From Tubiluchus corallicola (lineage: Eukaryota; Priapulida; Priapulimorpha; Priapulimorphida; Tubiluchidae): DNA of 23,995 bases. The stretch spans positions 1 to 23,995 of the forward strand of contig JAQGDQ010001828.1 in assembly GCA_030141605.1 (NCBI GenBank). Reading direction: 5' to 3'. Below, piece by piece: positions 9,790-19,288 of this stretch. The stretch's first letter is position 1, and the number at the start of each line of letters is the position of its first letter. The notes under the pieces were generated by a model. That model did not search any database. It worked only from the letters and a program-made list of their open reading frames with translations, and was not told the DNA's origin. The position numbers were made by a program, and so were the translations under genes.

Positions 9790-9990
9790 CATTCGTACGT
9801 TCGTTCGTTCGTTCGTTCGTTCGTTCGTTCGTTCATTCATTCATTCATTCATTTGTTCGTTCGTACATTCATTTCTTCGTCCACTCATTCATTCATTCAT
9901 GTTGCCTTGCCTTGCCTTGCCTTGCCTTGCCTTGTCTTATCTTATCTTTCATTTATTCACCATTCAGTCACTCATTCATTCATTCGCTCA
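9790..9990. repeat. Compound microsatellite: TTCG, TTCA, CCTTG, CTTAT
   Basis: A nearly pure TTCG run from about 9799 passes into TTCA units, then six CCTTG units at about 9904-9933, then CTTAT and degenerate TTCA to about 9990. The plus-strand frames reading SFVRSFVR or SFIHSFIH, and the minus-strand NERTNERT frame, are translations of the tetramer. Confidence 0.95.
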
Positions 9991-11383
9991 TTTTTCCATT
10001 CTTCCAATCTTATTTTTAATTTTTATGGCACGTTAGCTAGTTACAGTTAATTAATTTACAAATTTGCGATACATTAACACTCCCAAAGAAAATTTGAAAA
10101 ATCGAAATGGCAAATTACACGTTCGTGAATCTTTTCCTTTAATTTAATTTATGCGCTGCGTGTTCTACCTACTTCTGGCACTTTCACGTAACTCTAATTT
10201 TATGCTTGTTAATTTCATTGCCTGAAGATTCTTCAAGAAATCGATTCTAGTTCTTTTAGCTGAGAAGCTGCTCCAAAGTGCTCATCGATAACGTTAATTA
10301 GCAAATTCATAATTGCAGCGTGAGCAGAACTGCAACGATCATGAAGCTTACCTTTAACGTAAAGAATGTTAACGTTCCTATGACACTATTTTTTTATGTT
10401 ATTTTCTGTAGACTGTAGACTATGAGAATATTTTTTACTTAAATAGCTAAAGCTTTTTTATGTGAAAAGTCATTTGCACACTCGAAAAAACACTGCAAAT
10501 GCTTTCCCGAGTGTCTAAAAATGTAGGGAGCGCTCTTTTAATGAGTTAAAAATTGTTGTCTGTAAGATGTATATAGTGCATTGAAGTGTGGACAAACCTA
10601 TGATTCGAGCTTAACACTAAGATGCCAGAATCGAGTAACGCAGTCTCTTCATTACGGGCGTATCGCTTGATTCTGCTTACATGTAAATACAGCGAGAGTC
10701 ACACATGCGCAGTGTCGTTCCTAACGCGACGTCACTTCCGCTTTCTTCACCGATTTTTCGTTTTTCGCAAGATGTCTGTGCGGCGCGAAATTTGAAGTGT
10801 TTCAATGCCAACCAAAGCGAAACGTGCAAGTATTTAAAAAATAAAGCCGCTTTTTTGTATCTGGCCAGTCAATAGTGAATTTTGACAGCAAGTGTCCACC
10901 AGCGTGTCAGTGGAGTTTTAAATAATGTTCATATCACCAATTCACAACCCTAGTTCTTACCAGAGCAGACGCCAGGAAGGGGGGGAATTAGAAAATTGTT
11001 AGCTGTACCCTAGCAAGGCCGAATATTGATGTTTCCCCCTTCGTGCAGTACGCAGTCTCAGGGAAAAAGTGTTGAAAGCTTGAGGCTCCACCGTTAGCCA
11101 CATTTATATACTAAAAATTGAAAGCCCATATGAAGGTCTTAATTCTTTATTACCAGTCGTGATAATTACAGACATACTATTTGTGCATAGGCCTTCTAAA
11201 ACAAACTTTCCTGGCTTTTTTATCCTAGAAATCTTTCATCCAAAATCAAAGCTTTTGTAATGTCATTTTCTATTATTAACATCATTTATTTTCGAACACA
11301 CCTGTACAGTCAAATGACATAAATGGTTCAATTAAAAGAAATTAGTAGACTAGTAGCAAACGTAAAATAAATATTAAACATTG

Positions 11384-11385
<2 letters not shown>
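9991..11385. other. No gene seen; contains a promoter-like patch
   Basis: Mostly AT-rich unique sequence. A TTTTCCTTTAA word at 10132-10142 could be a lone K-type MITE end, but no partner end was found upstream. The CpG-rich part near 10.7 kb is listed separately. No exon could be supported. Confidence 0.5.
10640..10800 (+). promoter_or_regulatory. Promoter-like CpG-rich patch (tentative)
   Basis: Within AT-rich sequence this stretch has many CpGs and packs ACATGCGCA (NRF1-like half site), CGACGTCA (CRE-like) and ACTTCCGC (ETS-like) within about 60 bp at 10704-10742. That combination is common in housekeeping-type promoters. The ATG codons downstream (10771 and 10806) open only very short frames, so no gene can be tied to it and it may be coincidental. 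Confidence 0.22.
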
Positions 11386-11419
<34 letters not shown>

Positions 11420-11451
11420 GCAACAGCAGCAGCAGCAACAACAACAACAAT

Positions 11452-11482
<31 letters not shown>

Positions 11483-11519
11483 AAAACAACAATAGCACAA
11501 CAACAACAACGAAAACAAG
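11386..11519. repeat. (CAA)n / (CAG)n trinucleotide tract
   Basis: A run of CAA triplets with CAG, TAG and AAA interruptions. Frames coding for poly-Leu, poly-Cys, poly-Val/Ala and poly-Thr on both strands are shadows of the tract, and none has a non-repetitive domain. Confidence 0.95.
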
Positions 11520-12112
11520 CACAAATATTATTTACATACAATAAGGCAAAGCCATTCATTTAATAAGACACCACATATTCTAACATTTCTCTCAACTGAT
11601 ACTTCAACAAAAAATTAAAATTCCTGTTTTCAATACAACTTATACAATCTTTTGCTAAATTTATTGTCGCTAGCTGCCTGGAACTTACCTCGCATCTTTT
11701 CACAATTTTACGAGATAATGTATATTAATAATAATAATAACAACAACAATTATAATAATTAGCAAACTGTCTTAATAAATGCAAAAAAACTGATCATTTC
11801 ATTAACACAGCGCTAAAAAGACAACTGTAAAACATGTTTAGTACAATTAAATTGTACCTTTATTTCTATTGTAATGGCAGTAATAACTTTGTACTAACTG
11901 ATTAATAAAAATTACATTTAAAACATTAATTTCATAAATGCATTTACATAAAACAAATGAGATTTCTTACCAAATCTAGTACACAAAACTTCCTGTTTTT
12001 ACATACATATGCAACACCGAGTGCTCTAATAATAAAGATGATAATAATTGATATTATTCAGAAATAAATCAATAATAGTACGTAATGGATGGTGGCCCTT
12101 TTTAACAAAGAT
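11520..12112. other. No gene seen
   Basis: AT-rich sequence with an AAT/AAC run at about 11727-11750 and further AAT-rich patches near 12025-12080. No frame or RNA gene was recognised. Confidence 0.6.
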
Positions 12113-12205
12113 GCCCTAATTTTGGATCATAAAATTAAGCTATCCAAACAGCTTAATATAAGTTTAAGCTATTGGATCTTGAATCCAATATCATTCCATT
12201 AGGGC
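12113..12205. repeat. 93 bp nested foldback
   Basis: GCCCTAAT at 12113-12120 pairs with ATTAGGGC at 12198-12205. Inside, TTGGAT pairs with ATCCAA. Further inside, ATCCAA-AC-AGCTTAA pairs with TTAAGCT-A-TTGGAT around a 7-base loop. An RNA from either strand could form a compact hairpin, although alternative pairings exist (ATTAAGCT with AGCTTAAT). It could be a tiny MITE or a structured RNA; no target duplication is evident. Confidence 0.5.
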
Positions 12206-12566
12206 TGGTAGATTTTCAAAATCATTGCAAACTTCATAATGCTTCTTTACACAAACTGTCAAATTATGATAATATTTTCCCAAGTCAGACACTTCTGTAG
12301 TTGAACTGGTTTTGCAAAGAGGTCATTTCTGCTCTGAGTTAAACGCGTCTTGCCGTTGTTGCGTTATGCGAGGGTAATTTTTTATCGGCTCGCAGCAAAA
12401 CCAAATTTGCCTGCTCAAATATTAAAATGAATAAATTATCTAGAGCATCCGTTATTCTCAAAACTCTTCTGCACAAGCTGAAAATTTGAAATTTATTTCA
12501 CGGCTTCGTATTTGTAAGAAGTAAAAATGCGCTGTATATTTTCCAGAAGTAAAAATGCGAGCCTGC
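12206..12566. other. No gene seen
   Basis: AT-rich sequence with one short direct duplication of AGAAGTAAAAATGCG (about 12518 and 12545). No coding or RNA gene was recognised. Confidence 0.55.
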
Positions 12567-13050
12567 GAACCCAACTATTGTGACGTCACAAACGAACATA
12601 ATTTTCAACAGCAAAAACTTTCAATGAGCGTGTTGCACGCGTTTGAGAACGCGAAAATTGAAGTACATTTGCTACTGTAAGATATTCGGTGTGTTGTACT
12701 AAAGCTAGGCACTAGATAAAAATTGAAATTTATAATTTAACGCTGTGCTCACGTATGAGCTGTCGAACATGTGTAGTTCATCACAAACTAACACCTCTGA
12801 ACTGAGAGGTACAGCACCTTGTTTTTGTGCAACGTGTTTCCGAGATACAGGCGCTAGTGCCCGTCTAACTAGCGGATAGCGAAATGCACGTAACAGCAAA
12901 GAAATAGTGGCACGAACGTGTTTGTAACTTTTGTGTGTTAATAATTCTATCACGTAAGTCATTCTTGAAAAATAGTATGCTTCCTTTCAATATTTTATAG
13001 GGTAGATTGTCTTGAGATATAGTTTAAGATTGGGTCCGGTTTTCCTTTCA
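12567..13050 (+). mobile_element. K1 family MITE, 5'-divergent copy
   Basis: Starts to match the complete K1 copy at GAACCCAACTATTGTGACGTCAC and follows it through AACAGCAAAAAC, GTGCTCACG, CTGAACTGAGAGGTACAGCAC, CCCGTCTAACTAGCGGATAGCG and the terminal TTGGGTCCGGTTTTCCTTT. Its last bases read TTTCA rather than TTTAA, so the target site has mutated. It keeps about 85 bp near the 3' end (from AATTCTATCACGTAAGTCATT) that the copy at 17153-17681 has lost. The 85-codon minus-strand frame inside it is not conserved in other copies. Confidence 0.85.
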
Positions 13051-13584
13051 TATTTATTCGTGTGAATTGCTGGTATTATATTAACAAACACCTCTAACGT
13101 TTCTACAAACCTGCTACGAAGCTCTCTAATTCGTCCCCCCCCCCCAACTCTCTTGGTTTTCTCGTCTCGTTCAAGGTAAAACTGCTGGATTGAATTTTTG
13201 TTTGCCATGAACGGGTTTGACAAAATTCGATTTGCCCGAAATAATGGAATTTTAAAAAAGCAGATTAAGCGTGATGAAAGCGCGTTGCACAGAATCGTAG
13301 TAAAATCAAGTTAACAGACAATTCACGTGAGAATTTTATAAATGCAGTACAATCGATTTCTAATCGATGAATAAAGGTATATGTTGCTGAGATAAGCCTC
13401 TCTTTTCCAAATGCAAAATTTGGTTATTCAATAGATCTCTTAAGCTTGGTAGGAAGACTTATTTGAAGCCATTCAACAATATTGTCCAGTGTTAGAGTTT
13501 TGAAGTACGTTATTGGTTTTTCAGTTGTCGAAAGGCGATTTAGTTTACAGAGAAGTATCTCTATCTTTTTATCGGGATCTAATT
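13051..13584. other. No gene seen
   Basis: AT-rich sequence with a run of about 13 C at 13135-13146. Open frames here are short or run into the TTCG tract, and no domain is recognised. Confidence 0.55.
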
Positions 13585-13965
13585 TATTCGTTCGTTTGTT
13601 CGTTAGTTCGTTTGTTCGTTCGTTCGTCCGTCCGTCCGTTCTTTTGTTCGTTTGTTTGTCCGATAAATTCGTTCTTTCATTGGTTTGTTGGTTGGTTCGT
13701 TCGTTCGTTCGCTCGTTCGTCCGTCTGTCCATCCCTTCGTTCGTTCATTGGTCCCAATCGTTCGTTCCTTCGTCCGACCATCCGTCCGTTCTTTTGTTCG
13801 TTCATTTGTTCGTTCCCTCGTTCTTTCATTCGTTTATTCGTCCGTCCGTCCATCCTTTCGTTCGTTCATTTGTCCCATTCGTTCGTTGGTTTGTTCGTTC
13901 GTTCGCTCGCTCGCTCGTTTGTTCTTCCGTTCGTTCGTTCATTCATCCATTCACTTATGTCTTTC
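13585..13965. repeat. Degenerate (TTCG)n tetranucleotide tract
   Basis: Roughly 380 bp of TTCG with TTTG, TCCG, CTCG and TTCA variants. Because most variants keep the tetramer spacing, all three plus-strand frames stay open and yield FVRSFVR-like frames of up to 203 codons; the 102-codon minus frame reads NERTNERT. These are artefacts. Confidence 0.95.
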
Positions 13966-14122
13966 ATTCATTATTTCCAATTGGGCGAAATTTTACTTAA
14001 TAACCTGCAAATACTAGAGAACTGGCAAACGATAACTGACCAAAATTATAATGATATTAATGTTACGTCACAGACAAAATTGATTAAATGTGATTCCAAA
14101 CTGGAAAGACACGGAATGTGCT

Positions 14123-14181
14123 AGAGTTCGGATACAGCCTGCTTGCAAGGCAGACGCCTCAGACCACTAAGCCACTGTCAA
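14123..14181 (-). tRNA. Decayed tRNA-like module 1 (Ala-like anticodon arm)
   Basis: On the minus strand a D-arm-like block, GTGGCTTAGTGGTCTGAGGC, is followed by a perfect 5 bp anticodon stem with 7-base loop at 14154-14138 (TCTGC-CTTGCAA-GCAGG), which would place TGC as anticodon. The T arm is damaged (TATCCGAACTC) and the acceptor ends do not pair. It is therefore a tRNA pseudogene or the head of a tRNA-derived SINE rather than a working tRNA. Confidence 0.4.
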
Positions 14182-14460
14182 GGGAGTCCAAAGCTCACTC
14201 CTTACAGTTGACCAATCAAACTGGGCACTTCTAATGTTAGATCGCCCGGCTAGAAGGATTCTACCTAATTAGATTTGCGTTTACTTTTATGAATTTACAG
14301 GTTATTAATTAACTATTATAATCTTAATATCTAGATTATTATTAATAATAGTAATAGACAAACCTACACAATTGACACAATTAATAATAGACATAAATAA
14401 TAGACACCATTAATAAAATTTGATACCAAAATTTGAAAGACAAAAAAGTGCAAACGTTGG

Positions 14461-14531
14461 AACGCTGGCTGGTTTTGAACCAGCGGTCTTCTTCATAAAT
14501 TAACCACTTCGCTGAATACGGTTGGCCAGTT
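14461..14531 (-). tRNA. Decayed tRNA-like module 2
   Basis: On the minus strand AGCGAAGTGGTTAATT resembles a Pol III A box, and GCTGG-TTCAAAA-CCAGC (14484-14468) makes a perfect 5 bp T stem with a B-box-like loop. The anticodon arm does not fold convincingly and the acceptor ends do not match. It is best read as a tRNA-derived SINE head or tRNA pseudogene. Confidence 0.4.
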
Positions 14532-14559
14532 ACAAAGGATGAAATTTGGACTGACACCT

Positions 14560-14632
14560 GTAGACAGCCTAATGGTCTTAGTCTTCTGCCTTGTCACTAG
14601 AAGATTCCCGGTTCAAATCCCCACTGTATCTC
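14560..14632 (+). tRNA. Decayed tRNA-like module 3 followed by a T-run
   Basis: GCCTAATGGTCTTAGTCTTC resembles an A box and D arm, CTGCCTTGTCAC resembles an anticodon arm, and CCCGGTTCAAATCCCC fits a B box. T-stem pairing is poor and the anticodon loop is too long for a functional tRNA. A run of six T at 14635-14640 could act as a Pol III terminator. It shares CTGCCTTG and neighbouring bases with module 1. Confidence 0.45.
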
Positions 14633-14813
14633 AATTTTTTAATCTCTTTTAAATTCGGTATTAAATTGTGAGTTTCTGCCATCATTACAAATGATCATGA
14701 CATTAACATTACAATCATTTTATTATTAATAATAATTATTTTTAATTACTACTACTAATTACAGAACGGATTTGTTTTTTCCTTTCAAAGGTATCTAAAA
14801 ATGTAGTGAGCCC

Positions 14814-15360
14814 TTAAAGGAAAACCAGATGATTGTGTAAACATTAGTTCAGAATAAAGAATGCTCTAAAATATTGAAAACTACAATAGCTTATTTTAAA
14901 TCAAAGCTTAGATCAAATAATAATTACCTCGGATATTCAAATTTCGTTAAACTTTCAAAGCTACGCGCGGCTCAGTGAATCTACTAAGATTGGCAAGGGC
15001 GCCTTTTGTCAAATTCGCGTGGCCGACAATTAGAAGACGGTATCGTGATAACCATGATCATTGACTGCAGTGTTAGTTTCTGACGTCAAATGATGTAAAG
15101 CCCATTTTCCGTGACATCACGCGTTTACGCAGTAACACTTACGCAAACGTGCTTGACGCGCAAGGGATCATGACTGCCATTCCACAAACTGTGGTTAGTT
15201 TCTGACGTAAGCAATAGCTGCGTTCGGTTACCGTTAATTAACTTTCCACGCTAATTATTCAAATATAAGAAACGATTGCTAACTTTTATAGGCAAGAAAA
15301 TGTAGATTTTGGACAGTAAATTGAAATGAGATTCTAAACAATCGTCCGCTCTTCCTTTAA
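14814..15360 (+). mobile_element. K2 family MITE, complete 547 bp copy (T2/Kolobok-like ends)
   Basis: The left end reads TTAAAGGAAAACCAGATGAT and the complement of the right end reads TTAAAGGAAGAGCGGACGAT; both continue TGT, and the inverted repeat remains recognisable for about 25 bp. TTAA lies at both outer edges. The interior from 14995 matches 6574-6948. TTAA target sites with a TTAAAGGRR terminal motif characterise T2/Kolobok MITEs, so a Kolobok-type transposase is the likely mobiliser; this is inferred. There is no coding capacity, and TGACGTCA lies at 15081. Confidence 0.82.
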
Positions 15361-16407
15361 ATCCACGGTGCAGCAAACCTAGTAAGCTTACCTGTAGCAG
15401 ACTGTCAGTAAATTTCGCGCCATTAGATTGCGTATCGTTTGTCAATGATTTTCCCGCCTTCAGATTTCGCGCCATTTGCCTGGGTTCGCTGGCTCAATGG
15501 GTTTTAAACATCAGGTATTATAGGCGGCTTGAGTACACGAGAACGTTTTGGTTGTCAATAGTGTGTGAGACTGTATTCACATTGGTTTTTTTTGCTAGTT
15601 CTTTGATTTTTTACTGTTAGTGTACCTGAACCTTAACTTGTTCGTCTCAAGACTGGGGCAATGATGTAAATAACAATCATATTTAGTTAAATAATTTGAA
15701 CTTGATGTTTAGTAACTTGAAACGTAGTTAGAATGTGAGGTAAAAATGTAATTAGTCTAGAAAAGGTTTCAGTTGATTTGTGCTACAGAATATTGGCAGT
15801 ATGTATTACTTTCTGTACTTTTTTAATATTGTATTTTCCTTTATGACAGCTTCATTTTCATATTGTAAGTTTCAATATGTCAGACAATAGCACATTTGCC
15901 TTAAATTTTCTGTGTAATTTGTCTCTTATTATTTATTTATTTGTTTAGAATAAACAACTAGGCAACCTAAGATGTTTTCTTGTGTCCGTTACACTTACCG
16001 TTAGCTCACTACGAGCAAATCAAGTTTCAAATTCCATTCATTCAACTCATCGTATATCTTTCCTGACTAGTTGACACACTTAACTTAATTTTCCCCTGAT
16101 AAAGAAGTTTTACTTTCACGGCTTGTCTTAGTTTCGTTTTGTCGACAACTCAATAGCTTGTCTCCGAGAGAACGAATGTTCTAAGCGGAAACTAAATTAA
16201 ATTGTCGTATTCATTGAGCAAAACCGGAAAAAGATTTGTGTTAATGAGTTCTAGACGTTATTTTCCCTGGCTGCTCATTTTAGCGAAATACCTTATACAA
16301 CAGCTATCAATCAAGATAACTCTCTTTACTTCTACTAGCAAAATTACAAATACTTACGCTCATATGCATGCAAGTCTGACATGCTCTCATGCAGTTCAAA
16401 TAATTTG
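15361..16407. other. No gene seen
   Basis: AT-rich sequence of about 1 kb. It contains a T-rich stretch near 15585-15615 and TTATTTATTTATTTG near 15929-15943. No coding frame, RNA gene or family match inside the window was found. Confidence 0.5.
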
Positions 16408-16640
16408 TTAAAGCAAAACCGGAGCTAATCCTAAACTGTAGGTCAAAACAATCTACTCCTTAAAATTTTGAAAGGTAACATACTATTTTTTCAAAAATGA
16501 CTTACGTGAAAGAATTATTACCACACAAACACAATTTCACGTTCGCGCCACTAGTTCTTCGCTGTTACATGTATTTCGCTATTCGCTAGTTAGACGGGAA
16601 CTAACGCCTGCATTTCGAAAACGCGTTGCACAAAAAAACA
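16408..16640 (-). mobile_element. K1 family MITE, truncated copy
   Basis: On the plus strand it begins TTAAAGCAAAACCGGAGC and continues through AATGACTTACGTGAAAGAAT, TTTCACGTTCGCGCCACTAG and CTAGTTAGACGGGAACTAAC, which is the 3' part of K1 in inverted orientation. Similarity stops near 16640 at ACAAAAAAACAAACG. It keeps the 3' segment missing from the nearby complete copy at 17153-17681. Confidence 0.82.
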
Positions 16641-16860
16641 AACGTATCAATTTCTTTACCTGTCTGTTTAATCATTACCTATTTGTCTTCTGTTAACTAC
16701 TTAATTAGTGCATAATAGGCTCTGCCTATATAAACTGGTTGCTTGTTTGTAAATTTACCTCTCATGATGACAGCAGCAGCTAGTCGAAACGTTCGACATG
16801 ATTTTAACATTTTAATGTAAAAGTTTTAATAAAGTTGCGCTGTTTTCAACTATAAATCTT
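16641..16860 (+). other. LTR- or retroelement-tail-like segment
   Basis: This segment interrupts the K1 copy ending at 16640. It contains TATATAAA at 16727, a CAGCAGCAG run, the near-palindrome TCGAAACGTTCGA at 16784-16796 and AATAAA at 16828. A TATA box about 100 bp upstream of a poly(A) signal fits an LTR, while a CGAAACG-type hairpin shortly before AATAAA is also seen at the 3' ends of several invertebrate retroelements. Neither ends nor a target duplication could be placed. Confidence 0.3.
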
Positions 16861-17152
16861 ATTGTTTTGAGAAAATGCAGTGGCCCTGATATATTATGAA
16901 GACTTGCTTAATGAGTTTCCAAGAAACATATTTATGCGAATTTTCCAGGAAACCTCACAAATTTACGCTGGCGGAACCTGACAGAGATATATGACACAGC
17001 TCATATTATAACGCGAGAAAGATGCAAATTTCTTGAGAAGTTTGGAAAACTCCATTCGAGCTTGTTTTATCCGAATCACAATTGCTGTTGCTTAAAACGG
17101 TTGAAAATCACCCCTGCGTTCAAAAAATTCATCGGTGTGTTGCAGTTTTGTG

Positions 17153-17681
17153 TTAAAGCAAAACAGGACGATTTTGCATATACTACCCCATTTTGATGTA
17201 CGGAAAAATTTATACATTTTAACACATGTAATAATGTTAAAGCATTTCGGATCATTAAGTAATGGGTTAAAAGGACGGCGGGTCCAATTATTAATGACAT
17301 CACAAACTAACATAATTTTCAACAGCAAAAACATTTCACGAGCGTGTTGCACGTGTTTGTGAAAGTGAAAATTGAAGTACAGTGCTACTGTAAGATATTC
17401 AGTGTGTAGTACTAAAACTAGGCAAGTTTTAACATAAAAATTGAAATTTCAAATTGATCACTGTGCTCACGCTTGAGCTGCCGAACGTGTACATTATGTC
17501 ACAAACGAACACATCTGAACCGAGAGGTATAGCACCTGTTTCTTGTGCAATGCGTTCTCGAAATGCAGACGCTAATGCCCGTCTAACTAGCGAATGACGA
17601 AATGCATGGAACAGGTAAGAACGAGTGGCGCTAACGTGAAATTTCGTGTGAACGTTAAAATTGGGTCCGGTTTCGCTTTAA
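17153..17681 (+). mobile_element. K1 family MITE, 529 bp copy with both ends (T2/Kolobok-like)
   Basis: The left end reads TTAAAGCAAAACAGGA and the complement of the right end reads TTAAAGCGAAACCGGA, with 14 of 16 positions equal and TTAA at both borders. It contains TGACATCACAAACTAACATA, a GTGCTCACG block, CCCGTCTAACTAGCG and TTGGGTCCGGTTTCG. Relative to the copies at 12567 and 16408 it has lost about 85 bp before the right end. The open frames on both strands across 17076-17362 are not preserved in other copies. It serves as the reference for the K1 fragments listed here. Confidence 0.85.
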
Positions 17682-17775
17682 AATAATTTGGAAACATTGT
17701 TGTGGAAACACTGCTATTACTATAGAATATTATTCCTACTTATTCGCGCATCGAAATTGCAAGATTCTAGAGGGT

Positions 17776-18424
17776 CACTACACTGAGTCCAGTGGGGGAC
17801 GAAGGTTCCTCCGTTAAGTATTATACACTACACTGAGTCCAGTGGGGGACGAAGGTTCCTCCTTTAAGTACTAAACACTACACTGAGTCCAATGGGGGAC
17901 GAAGGTTCCTCCGTTAAGTATTAAACACTACACTGAGTCCAATGGGGGACGAAGGTTCCTCCTTTAAGTATTATACACTACACTGAGTCCAGTGGGGGCG
18001 AAGGTTCCTCCTTTAAGTATTAGACACTACACTGAGTCCAGTGGGGGACGAAGGTTCCTCCGTTAAGTATTATACACTACACTGAGTCCAGTGGGGGACG
18101 AAGGTTCCTCCATTAAGTACTGTACACTACACTGAGTCCAGTGGGGGACGAAGGTTCCTCCGTTAAGTATTATACACTACACTGAGTCCAGTGGGGGACG
18201 AAGGTTCCTCCGTTAAGTATTATACACTACACTGAGTCCAGTGGGGGACGAAGGTTCCTCCGTTAAGTATTATACACTACACTGAGTCCAGTGGGGGACG
18301 AAGGTTCCTCCGTTAAGTATTATACACTACACTGAGTCCAGTGGGGGACGAAGGTTCCTCCTTTAAGTACTGTACACTACACTGAATCCAATGGGGGACG
18401 AAGGTTCCTCCGTTAAGTACTGTA
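17776..18424. repeat. Minisatellite, 13 copies of 50 bp
   Basis: The unit starts CACTACACTGAGTCCAGTGG and recurs every 50 bp from 17776; the copy at 17976 is 49 bp because one base is missing. Variation is concentrated in the last 15 bases (CCGTT, CCTTT or CCATT, and ATTATA, ACTGTA, ATTAAA or ATTAGA). The four copies from 18175 are identical apart from the boundary variant, implying recent local duplication. The array stops abruptly at 18424. Confidence 0.97.
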
Positions 18425-18646
18425 CAATACAAAACTAGGAATTATAATTTCCGGAAAAATACCCCGAAGCTCAAGGAATTTGTACAAAGAAAGAAAATGG
18501 GTAAGTCATGTTAAAAAGTTGAACAAGTTTGCACTACGTAATGTATAACGTATCACTAGTATGTCTCTTTGATCGGCTGATCAATACGTTGCGAAGAGAA
18601 TCGATGCTCAGTCAATAGTTCCTTATTCACTCTTCGTACGTTACCC

Positions 18647-19125
18647 AATGGTCCATTACGATGTGCTTTTAGTAGGCCTATATAATTTAACACAATGGTC
18701 CATTACGATGTGCATTTAGTAGGCCTATATAATTTAACACAATGGTCCACTACGATGTGTTTTTAGTAGGCCTATATAATTTAACACAATGGTCCACTAC
18801 GATGTGCTTTTAGTAGGCCTATATAATTTAACACAATGGTCCATTGCGATATGCATTTAGTAGGCCTATATAATTTAACACAATGGTCCATTACGATGTG
18901 TATTTAGTAGGCCTATATAATTCAACACAATGGTCCACTACGATGTGCATTTAGTAGGCCTGTATGATTTAACACAATGGTCCACTACGATGTGCATTTA
19001 GTAGGCCTGTATGATTTAACGCAATGGTCCACTACGATATGCATTTAGTAGGCCTATATAATTTAACACAATGGTCCATTACGATGTGTATTTAGTAAGC
19101 CTATACAATTTAACACAATGGTCCA
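18647..19125. repeat. Minisatellite, 10 copies of 47 bp plus a partial unit
   Basis: The unit starts AATGGTCCATTACGATG and contains TTTAGTAGGCCTATATAATT. Starts fall at 18647 and every 47 bp to 19070, with an eleventh partial unit (AATGGTCCA) at 19117. That partial unit runs straight into the K1 sequence GGTCCAATTATTGATGACATC. Each unit carries the TAGGCCTA palindrome and a TATA-like word. Confidence 0.97.
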
Positions 19126-19288
19126 ATTATTGATGACATCACAAACTAGCTTAACTGGAAAATGTGTTTGCGTGGTAATAACGTTTTTATGTAAATCATT
19201 TTTGAAGAAATAGAATGTTCCCTTTCAGTATTTTAAAGAGTAGACTATTTTAACCTGCAGTTTAGCATTGGGTTCACTTTTCCTTTAA
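19119..19288 (+). mobile_element. K1 family MITE, internally deleted copy
   Basis: GGTCCAATTATTGATGACATC at the left matches the K1 interior (17282 onwards). After a short stretch the sequence jumps to the 3' part (GTGTTTGCGTGGTAATAACG, TGTAAATCATTTTTGAAGAA) and ends GGGTTCACTTTTCCTTTAA at 19288. About 300 bp of the middle is missing. Its left side is fused to the 47 bp minisatellite. Confidence 0.75.

Noticed and set aside
11328-11563. Poly-Leu, poly-Cys, poly-Val/Ala and poly-Thr frames
   Set aside because: They are shadows of the CAA/CAG trinucleotide run on both strands.
13482-14124. Frames of up to 203 codons reading SFVRSFVR-like repeats
   Set aside because: They result from a TTCG tetramer tract, which stays open in all three frames. 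The non-repetitive tails show no domain.
16767-16796. TGATGAC...GTCGAAAC as hammerhead ribozyme core
   Set aside because: The essential C at the start of the CTGATGA core is replaced by A, and the stem II pairing is too weak.
17076-17362. Peptide FLLLKIMLVCDV shared between frames at 1620-1835 and 17092-17352
   Set aside because: Both lie in copies of the K1 MITE. The similarity is that of the DNA, and the frames diverge through indels outside the short shared part.
17776-18424. Possible CRISPR array
   Set aside because: The 50 bp units abut with no unique spacers, and no cas-like genes are present. The same reasoning excludes the 47, 68 and 93 bp arrays.
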